Assembly (NCBI RefSeq): GCF_000143415.4
Contig: NW_003314293.1
Span: forward strand, 602,473 to 666,472
DNA from: Selaginella moellendorffii
Taxonomy: Eukaryota > Streptophyta > Lycopodiopsida > Selaginellales > Selaginellaceae
DNA length: 64,000 nt
Direction: 5' to 3'
Each line of letters opens with the position of its first letter. Position 1 is the stretch's first letter. The notes beneath the pieces were generated by a model, which was not told the DNA's origin, ran no database searches, and saw only the letters and a list, made by a program, of their open reading frames with translations. The translations under genes and the position numbers were made by a program. Shown piece after piece: positions 52,749 through 64,000 of this stretch.

Positions 52749-53780
52749 TCAAGCCAGCGTCTCGTGAATAAACTGCGCGATATCACTCAAGCACTGGCGC
52801 GACGATTTGAGGCGATAGAAGATGTGGAAGACATGAACTCCACGCTTATACAAGAGAACCTTGACCTTCTTCCCGGCGGCGGCCATCCCTTGCGCGTAGC
52901 TCATCTGTGCGTCCTTGAGGAGATCATACTCGCCAACCAAAACCAAGCTTGGCGGGAGAGGAAGCGCCGTAATGTCCATCGATCGTGGGCCGAACACGTT
53001 GCAAATCGGGTGGTCGCGATCTTCCCCGTCGGGAAGATAGGCCCGCCAATACCAGTCGGTCATCTCCAGGCTGATTATGGGCCCATTCCGGAGCACAATC
53101 TCCGAGGGGCTCCTCTCCTGGCTGCCAAAGAAGGGCTGGATGAGAATGCTACCTCTCACGCGCAGTGGATCCAGTAGGGCTTGCTCCTCGGCGATGGCGG
53201 CGCGGCACACGACGAAGTGGGCGATGTTGCCGCCGGCCGAATCGCCGCTGAGGAAGCAGCGCGAGAGATCGGCCGAGGCTGGGAGGGCGTCCCTGGCTTC
53301 CTTGGATCGCAGCCATTTGAGGAAGTGGAAGCAAGAATCGTGCACGGCGGGGTAGCGATGCTCGGGCGCCAGCGGGTAATTCACCGAGACGACGATGCAG
53401 CGCGCGATCTTGGCGAGGCGGCGGCAGAAGATGTCGTAGAGGAGGAAATCCGGGCGGAGGACCGCGAATCCGCCGCCGTGGTAGTAGATCACGACGGGCA
53501 GCGACGCGGAGGAGCTAGTGTTCTTGGCGGCGTCGTCGGGGATGAAGAGCCTGGCCCAGCAAGAATCGCCCAGCGATGGCGCCGCGATGTCCCTGGTGGA
53601 GACGCCGTAGATCGGGATGGAGAGGGCGGGGAAGCGAATCTCCTCGATGCTGCCCAGCCAGCGGCGGATGGTGTAGTCGCTCCGGCGGATGAGCGCGTTG
53701 GCAGTCTTGATGAGGCCGGAGAGCAGGCGAAGCGAGAGCGGCAGGCGCGCGCCACCGCCATCGCAGAGCGCCGCCGCCAT
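52749..53780 (-). CDS. Plant carboxylesterase (GID1-like/CXE family)
   Basis: Intronless. The frame is open from 53864 (371 residues), but I prefer Met29 at 53780, because the first 28 residues resemble nothing in the family. Counting from the longer form, the oxyanion motif HGGGF is at 129-133, the nucleophile serine is in GDSAGGN (Ser209), the acid is in VGEYDLLKD (about 314), and the histidine lies in GVHVFHIF (344 or 347). Retention of the catalytic His argues for an active esterase and against a gibberellin receptor. No signal peptide is evident; these are usually cytosolic hydrolases of small esters. The 5' end lies next to the 3' end of the minus-strand PPR gene. Confidence 0.9.
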   Translation of the reverse strand: MAAALCDGGGARLPLSLRLLSGLIKTANALIRRSDYTIRRWLGSIEEIRFPALSIPIYGVSTRDIAAPSLGDSCWARLFIPDDAAKNTSSSASLPVVIYYHGGGFAVLRPDFLLYDIFCRRLAKIARCIVVSVNYPLAPEHRYPAVHDSCFHFLKWLRSKEARDALPASADLSRCFLSGDSAGGNIAHFVVCRAAIAEEQALLDPLRVRGSILIQPFFGSQERSPSEIVLRNGPIISLEMTDWYWRAYLPDGEDRDHPICNVFGPRSMDITALPLPPSLVLVGEYDLLKDAQMSYAQGMAAAGKKVKVLLYKRGVHVFHIFYRLKSSRQCLSDIAQFIHETLA

Positions 53781-53923
53781 AGCCAAGAGCTTCCAAGAGC
53801 TTCCAAAACTTGCGAGTGACGAACAAGGAAAAGGCCAAGAAGTAATGAACCTGGGCGGGATCATGGCAGTCGATTATTGCAAATTTTCGGCCACTTATCC
53901 GCGAGACTTGCCCGAAATGGAGA

Positions 53924-55675
53924 TTAATTTTTCGCGTGTTCTTCGCTGGGGATTCTTCCATTCTCGCGGTGGATTCTTTGCGAGTGTTCTTCGCGGGGGA
54001 TTCTTTGCGAGTATACGTTCGCGACCAAGACGTAGGCGCGGGGGTCTCGCCCGAGAACGCGATTTGCCGCCGCGACAACGCTGCCAAGATCGTCCTGGCT
54101 CCGGCACGCCGCCAGGAAGCACGACCACTCCCACAGATCGGGCGCAAAGGGCATTGCTTGGATGAGATCCCTGGCGCTGGCCAGGTGCCCCGCGCGGCAG
54201 AGGAGATCCACGACGCAGCAGTAGTGCTGCTTGGTGGGCGTGATCGCGAAATCGGTGGCGATGGAGCGGAATCGCGCGCCGCCCACCTCGGGATCGCCCA
54301 GATGCCCGCAAGCGATGAGCAGCGATGCGAGCGAGGTCTCGTCCGGGGGGAGAAATTCGAGGTTTAGATCGAAGAAGAGGGCGAGGACGTGATCGCTGTG
54401 GTGCCCGGTTTGGGCGTAGGCTGCGAGCATCGTCCCCCAGGAAGCGATGCTTCTCTCCGGCATTTGCGAGAACAGATCTCGCGCTTGCTGCAAATGCCCT
54501 CTCTGAGCGAATGCGAGGAGGAGCTCGTTCCAGGAGATGAGATCTCTCTCCGGGATCGAGTCGAAGATCTTGGTGGCCGCCGGGAGATCGCAGGCGCGCG
54601 CGTAGGCGAGGAGGAGGGAGTTCCAGGCAATGGTGTCTCGCTCCGGCGCAGCGTCGAAGAATCTCTGGCATAGATCGGTGTCTCCGGCTCTGGCAAATCC
54701 CGCCAGGAGCGAGCTCCAGGAGATGAGATCCTTCTCCGGCAGGCGATCGAACAGGCACTTTGCTTCCTCGATCTGGCCGGATTGGGCGTGCGCGGCGATC
54801 ATCGCGTTCCACGAGACGAGGCTCGAGAAGGGCATCGCGGCGAAGGTCTCGATCGATTTGGGCGTGTTTCCGGCGCTGGCGTAGGCGCAGAGCATCGCGT
54901 TCCAGGCGACGAGGTCGCGCTCGCGCATCACCGAGTGGAAGATCTCCTCGGCTCTGGCGATTTGGCCGCTGTGGGCGTAGCGCGCGAGCATCGCCGTCCA
55001 GGAGACGGTGTTGTGGATCGGCATTGCGTCGAAGATCTCTCTCGCGGCGTCGGGATTGGGAGAAGCTCCCAGGATCAGGGAGGAAGATACAACATCGTGT
55101 TGCGGCATTTGCGAGTAGAGTTCTTGAGCTTGCCCAAAATGCCCTCTTTGGGCATATGCGTGGAGCATCACAGTCCACGAGACGAGATTCACGAGCGGCA
55201 TTGCATCGAAAATCTGTTTGGCTTGCGTAGATCTCTCCTTTTGCGCGTAGAGATTCAGGATCGTGGTCCATGAAATGAGATCTTTGCCTGGCATTCGAGC
55301 AAAGAACTCGTTGGTTTGCAGCAAATGCCCTGTTTGGGCATGTGCTGCAAGCATCGAGTTTAGCGCCACCATGTTCCACTCGGGCATCCCGTCGAAGATC
55401 GTCTTGGCCTCGGCGAAGAGCGCATTGCGAGCGTAGCACGAGATCATCAGCGCCCACGAGAAGCAATCCCGGTCTCGCGGATCGATTCGTGCGAAGACCG
55501 CCGCGGCATCGAGCGGGCTGCCGTGGCTGGCGTAGGCCTGGATGAGCTTGTTGAGGACGAAGAGATCCGGGCGATGGATCCGAGCGTGGATTGCTCGCAG
55601 CTCCGCGAGGCTGGCGCTGGCAGCGATGGCGCGCACGCATTGGGATCGTTGCTGGAGCGTAGAGGGCGCATTCAT
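53924..55675 (-). CDS. PLS-class pentatricopeptide repeat protein with repeat-derived C-terminus
   Basis: Intronless, 583 residues, GC-rich. Repeats run from DLFVLNKLIQAYASHGSPLD through WNMVALNSMLAAHAQTGHLL to SIASWGTMLAAYAQTGHHSD. KQHYCCVVDLLCRAGHLASA and WSCFLAACRSQDDLGSV start an E domain, which reads on to YVLVANVYS. There it is replaced by RIPREEHSQRIHRENGRIPS-EEHAKN, encoded by a tandem repeat in the DNA. No E+ or DYW domain follows. A long open frame in another phase (53895-55685) is a shadow of the GC-rich codons. Confidence 0.9.
   Translation of the reverse strand: MNAPSTLQQRSQCVRAIAASASLAELRAIHARIHRPDLFVLNKLIQAYASHGSPLDAAAVFARIDPRDRDCFSWALMISCYARNALFAEAKTIFDGMPEWNMVALNSMLAAHAQTGHLLQTNEFFARMPGKDLISWTTILNLYAQKERSTQAKQIFDAMPLVNLVSWTVMLHAYAQRGHFGQAQELYSQMPQHDVVSSSLILGASPNPDAAREIFDAMPIHNTVSWTAMLARYAHSGQIARAEEIFHSVMRERDLVAWNAMLCAYASAGNTPKSIETFAAMPFSSLVSWNAMIAAHAQSGQIEEAKCLFDRLPEKDLISWSSLLAGFARAGDTDLCQRFFDAAPERDTIAWNSLLLAYARACDLPAATKIFDSIPERDLISWNELLLAFAQRGHLQQARDLFSQMPERSIASWGTMLAAYAQTGHHSDHVLALFFDLNLEFLPPDETSLASLLIACGHLGDPEVGGARFRSIATDFAITPTKQHYCCVVDLLCRAGHLASARDLIQAMPFAPDLWEWSCFLAACRSQDDLGSVVAAANRVLGRDPRAYVLVANVYSQRIPREEHSQRIHRENGRIPSEEHAKN
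53936..54012 (+). repeat. Tandem repeat that forms the PPR C-terminus
   Basis: Units built from GTGTTCTTCGCNGGGGATTC and GGATTCTTTGCGAGT occur twice each. On the coding (minus) strand they give SQRIPREEH and SQRIHRENGRIPSEEH. Confidence 0.75.
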
Positions 55676-55877
55676 AGAAAATCAAGCTTAATCGTCGCTA
55701 GATCTGGCCGAGAAGCGCGAGATCCTCGTGTGGATTCGCTAGTCCCAATCACCAGTATAGTAGCTCTAGACTAAAGGCACTGCGTTCTTGGTGTTTTGTC
55801 TTCTTCGTCGTTGTCAACTAAAGGATGTGATCGTCGTTCTATTGCTGTGCTAGGTCTTTTATTTCGTTGTGGGAGAC
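55676..55877. promoter_or_regulatory. Shared divergent promoter region, PPR gene and aldehyde oxidase
   Basis: 202 bp separate the divergent start codons. No specific motif was assigned. Confidence 0.4.
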
Positions 55878-58800
55878 ATGGCGCTCGACGACGGTCTCCC
55901 CTCGCGCAAGGAGCTCCGATTCGCTGTCAATGGCAAGCTCGTCGTCGTCCGGGACGCTGATCCGCGCGCCAGCCTCGGGGATTTCCTCCGCGATAATCTG
56001 CTGCTGCGAGGTTTGAAGATGCCGTGCCGGCAAGGGGGATGCGGCGCTTGCACCGTCGTGATTTCCTCGCCTAGATCGAGCGATGGGGTGCTGCTGCGGC
56101 ACAGGCCGGTAAATTCGTGCCTCCGGACGCTCTGCTCGGTGGATGGGATGCTCGTCACGACTGTGGAGGGGATTGGGAGCTGCAAGGGTGGATTGCATCG
56201 CGTCCAGCAAGCGCTCGTCAAGCACAATGGCTCGCAGTGTGGATTTTGCACGCCTGGCTGGGTAAGCTAGCGACGTATGATTATCTTGGATTTTTCTTTC
56301 TTGTTCATCACAGGTGATGAATATGTATGGCTTGCTGCTTGAAACTCCAAATCCTCTGCCGCAGCAAGTGGAAGATCAGCTAGATGGAAATCTTTGCAGG
56401 TAAGGTGTTGTTCCTCCATTTTCCAAGATAGTTTCTTACGTGGGTTTTGTGTGAAGGTGTACTGGATATCGTCCCATTTTGGATGCTTTCCAGTCTCTCG
56501 CGTGTTCTTCCGGAGATGGATGCAGCGCAGGAGACATCGAAGAAGTACCAACGTGTAAGAACTTGGCTTCGCTTCGCCAAGACGACGAGCTCGAGATCAG
56601 CAAGGGTGGAGTGACGTGGTTCCGAGTCTCGTCCTTGACATCGCTGTACAAGGTTCTCAGGAGCAATGCCGTTCACGACGTGCAACTCGTTTGTGGGAAC
56701 ACGTCGAGTGGAGTTTATCCTCGACAGTTCAAGAGCGTTGTTGTGGACATCAGCTGCATTGACGAGATGCGGCGTGTTAGTATCGACAGTCGTGGCATCC
56801 GGCTCGGTGGCGCAGCTTCGTTGAGCGACATGGAAGCAGTGCTGAATTCGAAGAAAGAAGTTTCTTCGAGCTATCGGTCGCTCTTGCAACACGTGAAACG
56901 GGTATGTTTCTTTCGATCATCTCTTTCCTCGTTCTAACCAAAGGTATGTTGTGGCACAGATCGCTACACATCAAGTTCGAAACATGGGAACTGTTGCTGG
57001 AAATCTCATGATGACGTATCAAAATCTGGGCTTCGTATCGGACGTAGCAGTCCTACTTTTTGCCGCTGAAGCAATTTTGACGATCGCTCTCTCCGATGCA
57101 GTTCGGAAAGATTTGACCATCGAAGACTTTTTCAAGCTCCCGAGCGTGGACGAGATTGTCATTGTGGAAATTTTTCTTCCTTTGCTACCAGAGAGTGTAC
57201 GATTTCTCACCTATAAAGTTGCTCTCCGGCGAGTGAACTCTCATGCTCTACTGAACGCTGCATTCAGGTTCGACGTCAACAGTAGCAAAGGTAGGCAATT
57301 GTTTACTCCTATACTTCATACATCCCAACCATGGCTCCCGTCTCAGGCTTGATTCAAAGCGCTCCAGTCATTGTTTATGGAGGAGTTGGTCATTTCCCTG
57401 TCCGAGCTAAAAATGCAGAAGCTTTTTTGTGGGGAAAATCTTTCACGGATCCCCAGGTACTCCTCTGCTTTCTTCTATCTATTCAGATTCGATTCTGTCC
57501 ACAGGTTTGCGACAGTGCTCTCGAAATACTCCAGAAAGAGATTGTTATGGATCCTTCTTATGGAAACACAAGTTATCGCACATCTTTAGTGGCAGCATAT
57601 TTCTACAAAGCGATATTGTCTTTGTGGCCTAAGGATCGCGTTCCCAGCACGTTGCAGTCGTCAATCTCAGAGGTTTCGGATGAAATGTCTATACCTTGCT
57701 GATTTATTCACGTCCTTAATTTTAAATATGCAGTTCTCCTGGCCAATTACGTCTGGAACAAAAAGCTTTGATAAGGTACACATGCTGGTCTTGTTAGCTT
57801 GTGCGTGATCTCGTGTTTGGATTTTAAATGACAGGGCGACCCCTCACAATATCCTGTCTCCAAACCTCTGCCTAAGTTATCTGCAATGTCACAGGTATTT
57901 TGCTCCAAAGGTTTTTTTGTTGTAATCCTTGTGCAATCCAGGCTTCAGGAGAACTGAAATATGTGAATGATTTCAACTTTGGGAACGAATTATATGCAAC
58001 ATATGTAATTTCTACGGTTGGAAATGCAAAAATAAAAAGCATAGATCCTGCGAGAGCACTCGCAGAAAACGGAGTGGTAACATTTATCTCAGCTGCAACT
58101 TTAGCGGGTGCTGGATACAACAACAAAGTGAAGTAAGTTCAGCTTTACGATTTCTCATGCTTTATAGAAGAGTCATGGTACAGTGAATTCGAAGAAGTGT
58201 TTGCTACAAGCGACATTCTTTACTGTGGCCAAGCAGTGGGACTTGTTGTTGCGAAGTCGAAGGTGCCTTTCTTATTTACTGTTTTTCTTATCTAACAGAG
58301 ACTTACCAGAGAGTGGCGGATTATGCTGCGACATTAGTTGACGTGCAGTATATGGATATCAAGAAACCAATTATTACAATAGAAGATGCTGTTTCTGCCA
58401 ATTCTTTCTTTCATAACAAGGACAGAGAACTTGAATTTCAACAAGGTACACACGCCACTTTTTAAGTCGACTTACCTGTTTTGAATCATTCACAGGATCC
58501 GTGACGGAGGCATTTAGTGATTCGGAGGCAATTCTAATAGAGGGCCAGGTATTTGAGGATTGAGAAACTTGTCTGTGCCAAACTAAACGCATTACAACAG
58601 GTCAGCGTTGGCAATCAGTACCATTTCCATTTGGAGACCCAACAAGCAGTATGCGTACCGTCAGAGGATGGTTTCATTGAAGTGTACTCGTCCACTCAAA
58701 ATCCCTCGAAGGTATGTGATGCCATGATGCATTTCTTATAACAAAATCATTTTGGAAGGTCCAAAGCTGCGTCAGTGCTGGACTCAATCGACCTCAACAC

Positions 58801-61164
58801 AAAATTACGGTAAGTTTAACTTGTCTCCCTCTGTTTCTTGTGAACTAGGTTCTTTTCTCAGGTATCTGTCAAGAGAATTGGAGGAGCATATGGGGCGAAA
58901 ATCAACCGGTCATTGTTAATTGCAATGGCTTGTGCGTTTGCGGCAGACTTGCTCAAGAGGCCCGTACGACTTGTTCTGGATCTTAGCACCAACATGCAGG
59001 TTGACATTTTCAATATATTAGTTTCTCCACTTAAAAATGCCACAGCTTGTAGGTGGTCGCAGTCCTTACTTTTGCAAATACAAGATCTCTGCAAGAAAAA
59101 ATGGTCAAATCACTGGCGTGAAAATGGATATTATCAACAATCATGTGAGCTCTCAAAACTTGTCTCTATTTGTTTGATGTTTCAACCTGAACAGGGAGCT
59201 CACTTCGATTTTGAGTATCCAACTGGTTCCACGCTACCAAATTTTATAGATGGCGCTTACAAAATTCCGAACTGGGATCTAAAGACGAAAATTGCACGGA
59301 CAAATACACCAGCTTGCACATATATGCGTGGCCCAGGTTTGCAAAAAAGTATTTTATTTTTTCTGAGATCCTTTTGCAGTTTTCGTTGAGACCACCACTA
59401 TGATTGAAACGGCATTAGATCATGTTGCATTTACTCTAGGCCTTGCTCGTGATCAAGTTCGCGAAATTAACATGTACGAGAAAGGCGACGTTTCTTTGAA
59501 CGGGCAACGGCTTAACTATTGCAATGCAAAGTTAGTGTTTGACGCTATCAAGGTAATGTTTCACTTTTTAATATTCTTTTTCTGGTGCATTACCTCTCGA
59601 GCTTTTAGGAGTCAAGTAACTATTTAATCCGTTCGAAGCAAGTGGACGAATATAATTCGAGCAACCTTTGGAGGAAGCGTGGAATATCAATTGTCCCTGT
59701 GAAGTTCATCGCAGAGTGGCATGGCCTCCAGCATCTTGCTCTAATCAATGTGCATCCGGATGGAAGCATCAGCATCCATCACTCTGGATGCGAGATGGGA
59801 CAGGGCCTTGACGTGAAGGTTGCTCAGGTGTGTAAACGTGTCGCTGTTTTGCTTTGTTTATCTCGTATGCTGGTTGGATTCTTTTCAGGTAGCAGCTATG
59901 ACCCTTGGATCTCTGCAAGTAGATGTCTCCATGGAAGATATTGCTGTGCACACAACTACAACCACCGTCGCCAACAACGTCGCGGAAAGTGGTGGCTCCG
60001 TAGCTTCAGAGTTATGCGCAAAGGCCGTGCATGTAAGCTTTAAGAATTCACAGATCTGGATTTGTACTCACATATTCTCGCAGGATGGATGCACTCAACT
60101 CGTCGACCGTCTTCGTGGAGTGAAGACCATGTTGGTCTCGGGATCAAAGAGTTGCTCCTGGAAGGATCTCATCAGCGCTGCAGTGAGCTCTGGAGTTGAC
60201 CTTCAAGCCCGCGGCCGCGTGTATCCCGCTGCCGCTGAAGACGGTCCTTCCCAGTAAGTGTTCCTTTTACTTCCCGAGTTTTGTGCTCTTACACACTTCC
60301 AAACAGATACACGTCGTTCGGAGCCGGCGTCACAGAAGTGGAAGTTGACATTCTGACGGGTCTGTATTTTGTGTATTATGGTTAGTGGTGAGGTGATCGA
60401 CTCATCACAAATTTGTCCTTTCTTCTTTTTTTTTCTCGTCCCGTTTCAGGAGAAACATTCGTGATCCGTGCGGATGTCTTACTCGATTGCGGGAAAAGCT
60501 TGAATCCGGCCGTTGACATTGGCCAGGTAAGACTTCTACAGCGCTAGCACTGGAATTAACAAGTAGCTTCCACAGGTTCAAGGCGCTTTTATTCAAGGAC
60601 TCGGCTACTTCCTTACAGAAGAATTCCACTATGATCCTTCCACGGGCAAGGTAATTATTAGTCTCCACTGTTTTCCTCTTTTCTTATTCTTAGTTCTTGA
60701 TTTATTTATTTTTCCAGCTTCTAACTGATGGAACTTGGGAGTATAAGCCACCATTTGCCAGGGACATTCCATACGAATTCAACACCGCTCTCCTCCCTAA
60801 CAGTGAAAATCCTTCCGGCTTCCTTCGCTCAAAGGTACAAAACATTGTCGAACTCACTTGTTGCTAACTTGGAAGTGTCTCTAGTTCTCTGGAGAACCTC
60901 CTTATGGCACGGCTTGCAGGCAAGTTTCTCACAATCTTCAAAGAGAAAACTTTTGAGTTTGAGCTGACAAAGTGTTTGCAAATTGCTGTTTGCAGTGCCT
61001 TGCTAGCAGTGTCGCAAGCTCTCGCAGCCGCCAGATCGCAGTGGAATGGCGGCAATGGATGGTCTCCTCTCAGCTCTCCAGCAACGCCACAAAACGTAGC
61101 CCTCGCGGCTGAGTTTCCACTCTCGTCAGTGAGCTTTCGAGAGCTCTTTTCAATGAATAAATGA
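55878..61164 (+). CDS. Aldehyde oxidase (molybdo-flavoenzyme of the XDH/AO family)
   Basis: A many-exon gene (about 20 short exons; edges partly by eye). Two plant-type [2Fe-2S] domains: CRQGGCGACTVV with NSCLRTLC, then CGFCTPGWVMNMYGLL with CRCTGYRPILDAF. FAD domain: VQLVCGNTSSGVY and RNMGTVAGNLMM. The molybdenum domains follow: ASGELKYVNDF, GVVTFISAATLAGAG, ETQQAVCVPSEDGFIEVYSS, KRIGGAYGAKINRS, TCTYMRGP, HHSGCEMGQGLDVKVAQV, FVIRADVLLDCGKSLNPAVD and the catalytic-Glu motif SGEPPYGTA. The FAD domain resembles plant aldehyde oxidase more than xanthine dehydrogenase. Substrates in plants include abscisic aldehyde and indole-acetaldehyde; the specific one is not predictable. The start is ATG at 55878. 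The frame looks intact. Confidence 0.9.
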
Positions 61165-61573
61165 AGAACCCTAAAAACAGGGGAAGGCTTTTATTTTAGG
61201 GTTTATGCTTGGGGGAGAAGAATGCTCGCGGCGATTCCATCCAGGATCGTCAATCCAGGTGAAAATGCAGCGTGTCGCGGGCGCTAGCGCCGTGCCGCGC
61301 TCGCAATTATCAATCAAAGAGCGCGCGAGTCGCGACATTCTTCTTCTGGGAGTCGCGATCCACAGGTATCTTTGCAAGTGGTAGTAAGATATTTATATGA
61401 TTGGAAGGTATACATTATAGGGACGAGAGGATAGATTTCTCACATCTATTCGCAAGCTCCCCGTGTTAAACACACTCTCGGGAGAAAAACAAAGGGGCAG
61501 GGAAAGAAAATATCAGCGCAACTTTACTATAGTACATAGCAGGAAAATGGCCGGGTCGACTCTCACACGTCGA
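61165..61573. other. Intergenic stretch between aldehyde oxidase and ARD genes
   Basis: Convergent 3' flanks. AACCCTAAAA at 61171-61180 and TTTTAGGGTTTA near 61194-61205 form a short inverted pair of telo-box-like words. Nothing else was seen. Confidence 0.4.
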
Positions 61574-62555
61574 TCACTGTGCCTTGACTCGCTGTTGCAG
61601 TAGATACTTTTCAACGTACAGCTTCCTGGAAAACAAAGAAGCGTTTTGGAAGATCTGTTCGGCTAGATTTTGTGCAAGTTTGGGTTACCTGGCTGCACTG
61701 TCGTCTGATCGCTGGTGCTGTGTTCTTACAGGATTTTCCGTGAACAGCAGCAGTGCCTGGAGAGAAGAAGAAGAACGAGAAACGAGAAACGATCAGCCGT
61801 AAGAACTTTGAAATCGTTGGGTGTTTGGAGGCCTACCTTGATGTAATCGTTTGTGTCCAGAGTGAACCTGTGGTACATGCCGGGAGGGAGAACAACGAGG
61901 TCGCCTTTCTGGACGTAAAAGCGGATCCATTTGTCGTCGTAATCTCTGATATCCCAGTATCCTGCAAAAACAAGAGTTATTGAGTTTCGCTGAGCTCTCT
62001 TTGCTTTTCCAGAGCTTTGTACCGCTGCCATCGAGAATGAGACGGCTCTCCTCCTGGGAGTGCATGTGTTCCTTGAAGAAACCTTTCACTCTGGCGTCGA
62101 AGTCGACCATCGCTTCTCGAGAAACCGTTATGACTTCCTGCAACGAGATTGTCAAACATTGATGGATCGAAAGGAAAAAGCAAGTAGAGAACGATGGCGG
62201 CGTGGCTACGTACGGAGTATTTGTAGCCGCGGTCGCTCCTTATGTTCTTCAGCTCGGTGTCGGACTCCCAATTATCAACATCTAGCTTCCAGGTGAGAAT
62301 TCCCAGGCCTGTGAAGAACCAGAAATTTTATAATGCGTTAGCTTCTCTCCTTTGCAGATATGCTACTTTCAAGACTACCATGCACATGAGAGAGAGGGAT
62401 GGCGCGGTTTGGATGATACTTGTGAGCAAGCTTTTCGTTTTCGTCGGTGCTGTTGTACTCCCAGGCTTGAATCTCCGACTAAACAATCCCCCAGACAAGA
62501 GTCAGCTGCAATTCGAAGGTAGAAAAACACAAGAGCTTACTTTCGATGCTTCCAT
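61574..62555 (-). CDS. ARD: Acireductone dioxygenase (methionine salvage)
   Basis: Eight exons join in phase to 183 residues: 62555-62541, 62478-62379, 62308-62214, 62137-62023, 61961-61837, 61756-61730, a 23-bp exon near 61690-61712, and 61625-61574. The cupin metal ligands are in [18 protein letters not shown] (two His, one Glu) and [17 protein letters not shown] (His). [20 protein letters not shown] and [20 protein letters not shown] are family hallmarks. The enzyme converts acireductone to the keto-acid precursor of methionine, recycling the methylthio group from ethylene, nicotianamine or polyamine synthesis. The N-terminal 40 residues are divergent from the usual ARD start. A frame ignoring introns at 61726-62031 is only part of the gene. 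Confidence 0.93.
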
Positions 62556-64000
62556 TCTGGCTTCTGTGCAGAAGAGAAGAGCAGGAGCAGAAATATATTT
62601 TGAAGATCGTGGAGGGGAAGCAGCAGATCGAGACAAAGGTGGAGTGACAAGTCGGAGGAGCTTAAACAGTGGTGCGGCCTAGTTGACTTGCTCGAGGTGG
62701 GACTTTTTCTTCCTCGCCGCTCACATTGTGTCTTCTTTTATAGATGGCTTTAACCTCGGCCAGGAACACAAGAAAAGCTCAAGAGGAAGGGGAAGACCGG
62801 TGACTGGTCCAGTGGGGGCCCCAAGGACGAGCATAAGATAACACTTCGCACCAGTGCTGCTATGACTAGTCCTAGCCGCAATGCTGGGATTTAAATGCGG
62901 GAACGAGCAAAGCACAGTAGCTACCAGCAGCGGCAGCAGAAAGAGAAAGAAAAGCAACATCTATGGTCCGGTCGCGAGCAGGAGTAGTTTGCTCTTCGCT
63001 GATTCCGAGGAAAGTTATGGAAACAGGAATGGAAGTGATGGAGACGGACGGAAAGAAGACGGGAAAAAAAGTAAAAACAAAACGAAGCAGAGTGGGGGTG
63101 ACTTTAAAACTCGCGACGAATCGAAGGAGGCTGAAGAGAGGAAAGCAAAACCGACATGCAAGCTTAAGTTTCGACGTAGAAAAGGGGAGTAGTGGCTGCT
63201 GCCGGTGCGGGTGCTGCTTCACGTCAGGCAACTGATATAACGGAAAAACGAACAGAATTGGAGCAAATGGCTGGAAGAAAACAAAGAGCTGAAAATGGAG
63301 GACAAGAGATCAGGTTGGAGCGAGACGGTGCGAGCGAGTAGCATGGCGTCACGTGGGTGGATTCAATGGCCTCGCTGCATGCACATTAAATGCTCGCCAA
63401 CACGCTGCTGCTGCTGCAACTTGGATCGATCGGCTGTTTGGTGGTGAGAGAGAGCTTTCCTTCTCGGACATGCTACAAACCATCAGGTACAAAGATCGCT
63501 TCTGCTTCTGCTTTTCATGCCATGCATTGATTCTCGGACGGTTGAGGCTTTTGCCCGTGGTCTTTTTGTGTTCTTTTTTTGGCTTGAACGCTTCATTTAA
63601 GTATCGTGCCTGCGTTTCTTTACTCTTTCCCCTGGCATGTTTTTGTACCATGATGGCTTCTCATTGCTTGCATTTGCAGGACAAGGGAGAGCTTCTTTTT
63701 CCCAGAGGGAGACTACTATAGCACTATCAGTTCAAGTAAAACGGTACTTGGTCTCCTGGGTAGCCGGAGTTGAGTGCTGATTTCGATGTGGTCCTTTTTC
63801 CAGGAGCCGTCGCAAAACGTCGCAGGATCTAGCGGGGTACTGGGAGTCGGCTGCCAGTTTCTACGATGCTACGCGATGTGATTGTACGAGAATCACGCTT
63901 GACAAGATCTGCGCAAACGAGAAGAGCAGGCGATTGATTTTCCAAGCCTGAAACTCCGAGAGAAACAGCATGAGAAAGTCTATGTTGTCCCCCATGTGAG
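62556..64000. other. Window end, no secure gene
   Basis: 62.55-63.25 kb holds the ARD 5' flank, rich in A/G and low-complexity. Between 63390 and 63951 (plus), splice signals and short frames suggest a small gene. One reading gives a signal-peptide-like start (MLANTLLLLQLGSIGCLVV) over three exons, another gives a different peptide ending RRLIFQA-stop at 63951. I could not choose between them, so no gene is called. Confidence 0.3.

Noticed and set aside
53895-55685. 596-codon open frame on the minus strand overlapping the PPR gene
   Set aside because: It is Arg/Ser/Pro-rich with no domain and follows from the GC-rich codons of the PPR frame, which has clear repeats.
63392-63951. Small secreted peptide gene at the window end
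   Set aside because: Two incompatible spliced readings are possible and neither matches a family.

Overview
The window is nuclear DNA of a land plant, most probably a lycophyte of the genus Selaginella (S. moellendorffii is the best fit). The reasons are many short introns of about 45-70 bp, compact gene spacing, four long intronless PLS-class pentatricopeptide repeat (PPR) genes (a family greatly expanded in Selaginella), a remnant with the metal-binding motif of a terpene synthase, and plant-only gene types. The species is an inference from style; no database was searched.

Layout. 1-5.7 kb is a gene graveyard: a long inverted repeat, a frameshifted F-box gene, two diverged copies of an unrecognised gene, and a terpene-synthase-like fragment. 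5.8-6.2 kb is a MITE-like element with G-box-bearing terminal inverted repeats. 6.8-8.7 kb is the protein farnesyltransferase beta subunit (ERA1) in 13 exons. 10.4-11.7 kb is a GPI-anchored arabinogalactan-like protein. 11.7-16.2 kb is an AT-rich island without a recognisable gene. 16.6-23.8 kb holds mitochondrial ribosomal protein uL30, cysteine desulfurase NFS1, a TPR protein and a TRM/LONGIFOLIA-type protein. 24.3-29.6 kb has no gene I can support. A GT47 (exostosin-like) glycosyltransferase follows (29.6-31.0 kb), then a very young Mutator-like element with perfect 96-bp inverted repeats, a perfect 9-bp target duplication and a captured LRR-receptor-like exon (31.6-32.5 kb).

33.0-45.5 kb carries three PPR genes, one a full DYW-type protein of 1164 residues, plus an HMG-box protein, separated by AT-rich islands. 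45.5-48.2 kb is an AT-rich island holding an AT-biased GNA-type lectin gene, bounded on both sides by pieces of one duplicated PPR-ERV1 junction. 48.2-55.7 kb is dense: ERV1 sulfhydryl oxidase, a PECP/PS2-type HAD phosphatase (stop codons 2 bp apart), tRNA nucleotidyltransferase, a carboxylesterase and a fourth PPR gene. 55.9-62.6 kb holds an aldehyde oxidase and acireductone dioxygenase. The last 1.4 kb holds nothing secure.

Several genes act in organelles. NFS1 supplies sulfur for Fe-S clusters, ERV1 oxidises thiols in the intermembrane space, uL30m is part of the mitochondrial ribosome, the CCA enzyme matures tRNAs, and PPR proteins edit or process organellar RNA. ERA1 and aldehyde oxidase both touch abscisic-acid biology in flowering plants. 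The most notable features are the young gene-capturing Mutator-like element, the duplicated PPR-ERV1 junction whose copies decayed reciprocally, the AT-rich islands that seem to bleed into PPR genes, and the ABRE-like element upstream of ERA1.
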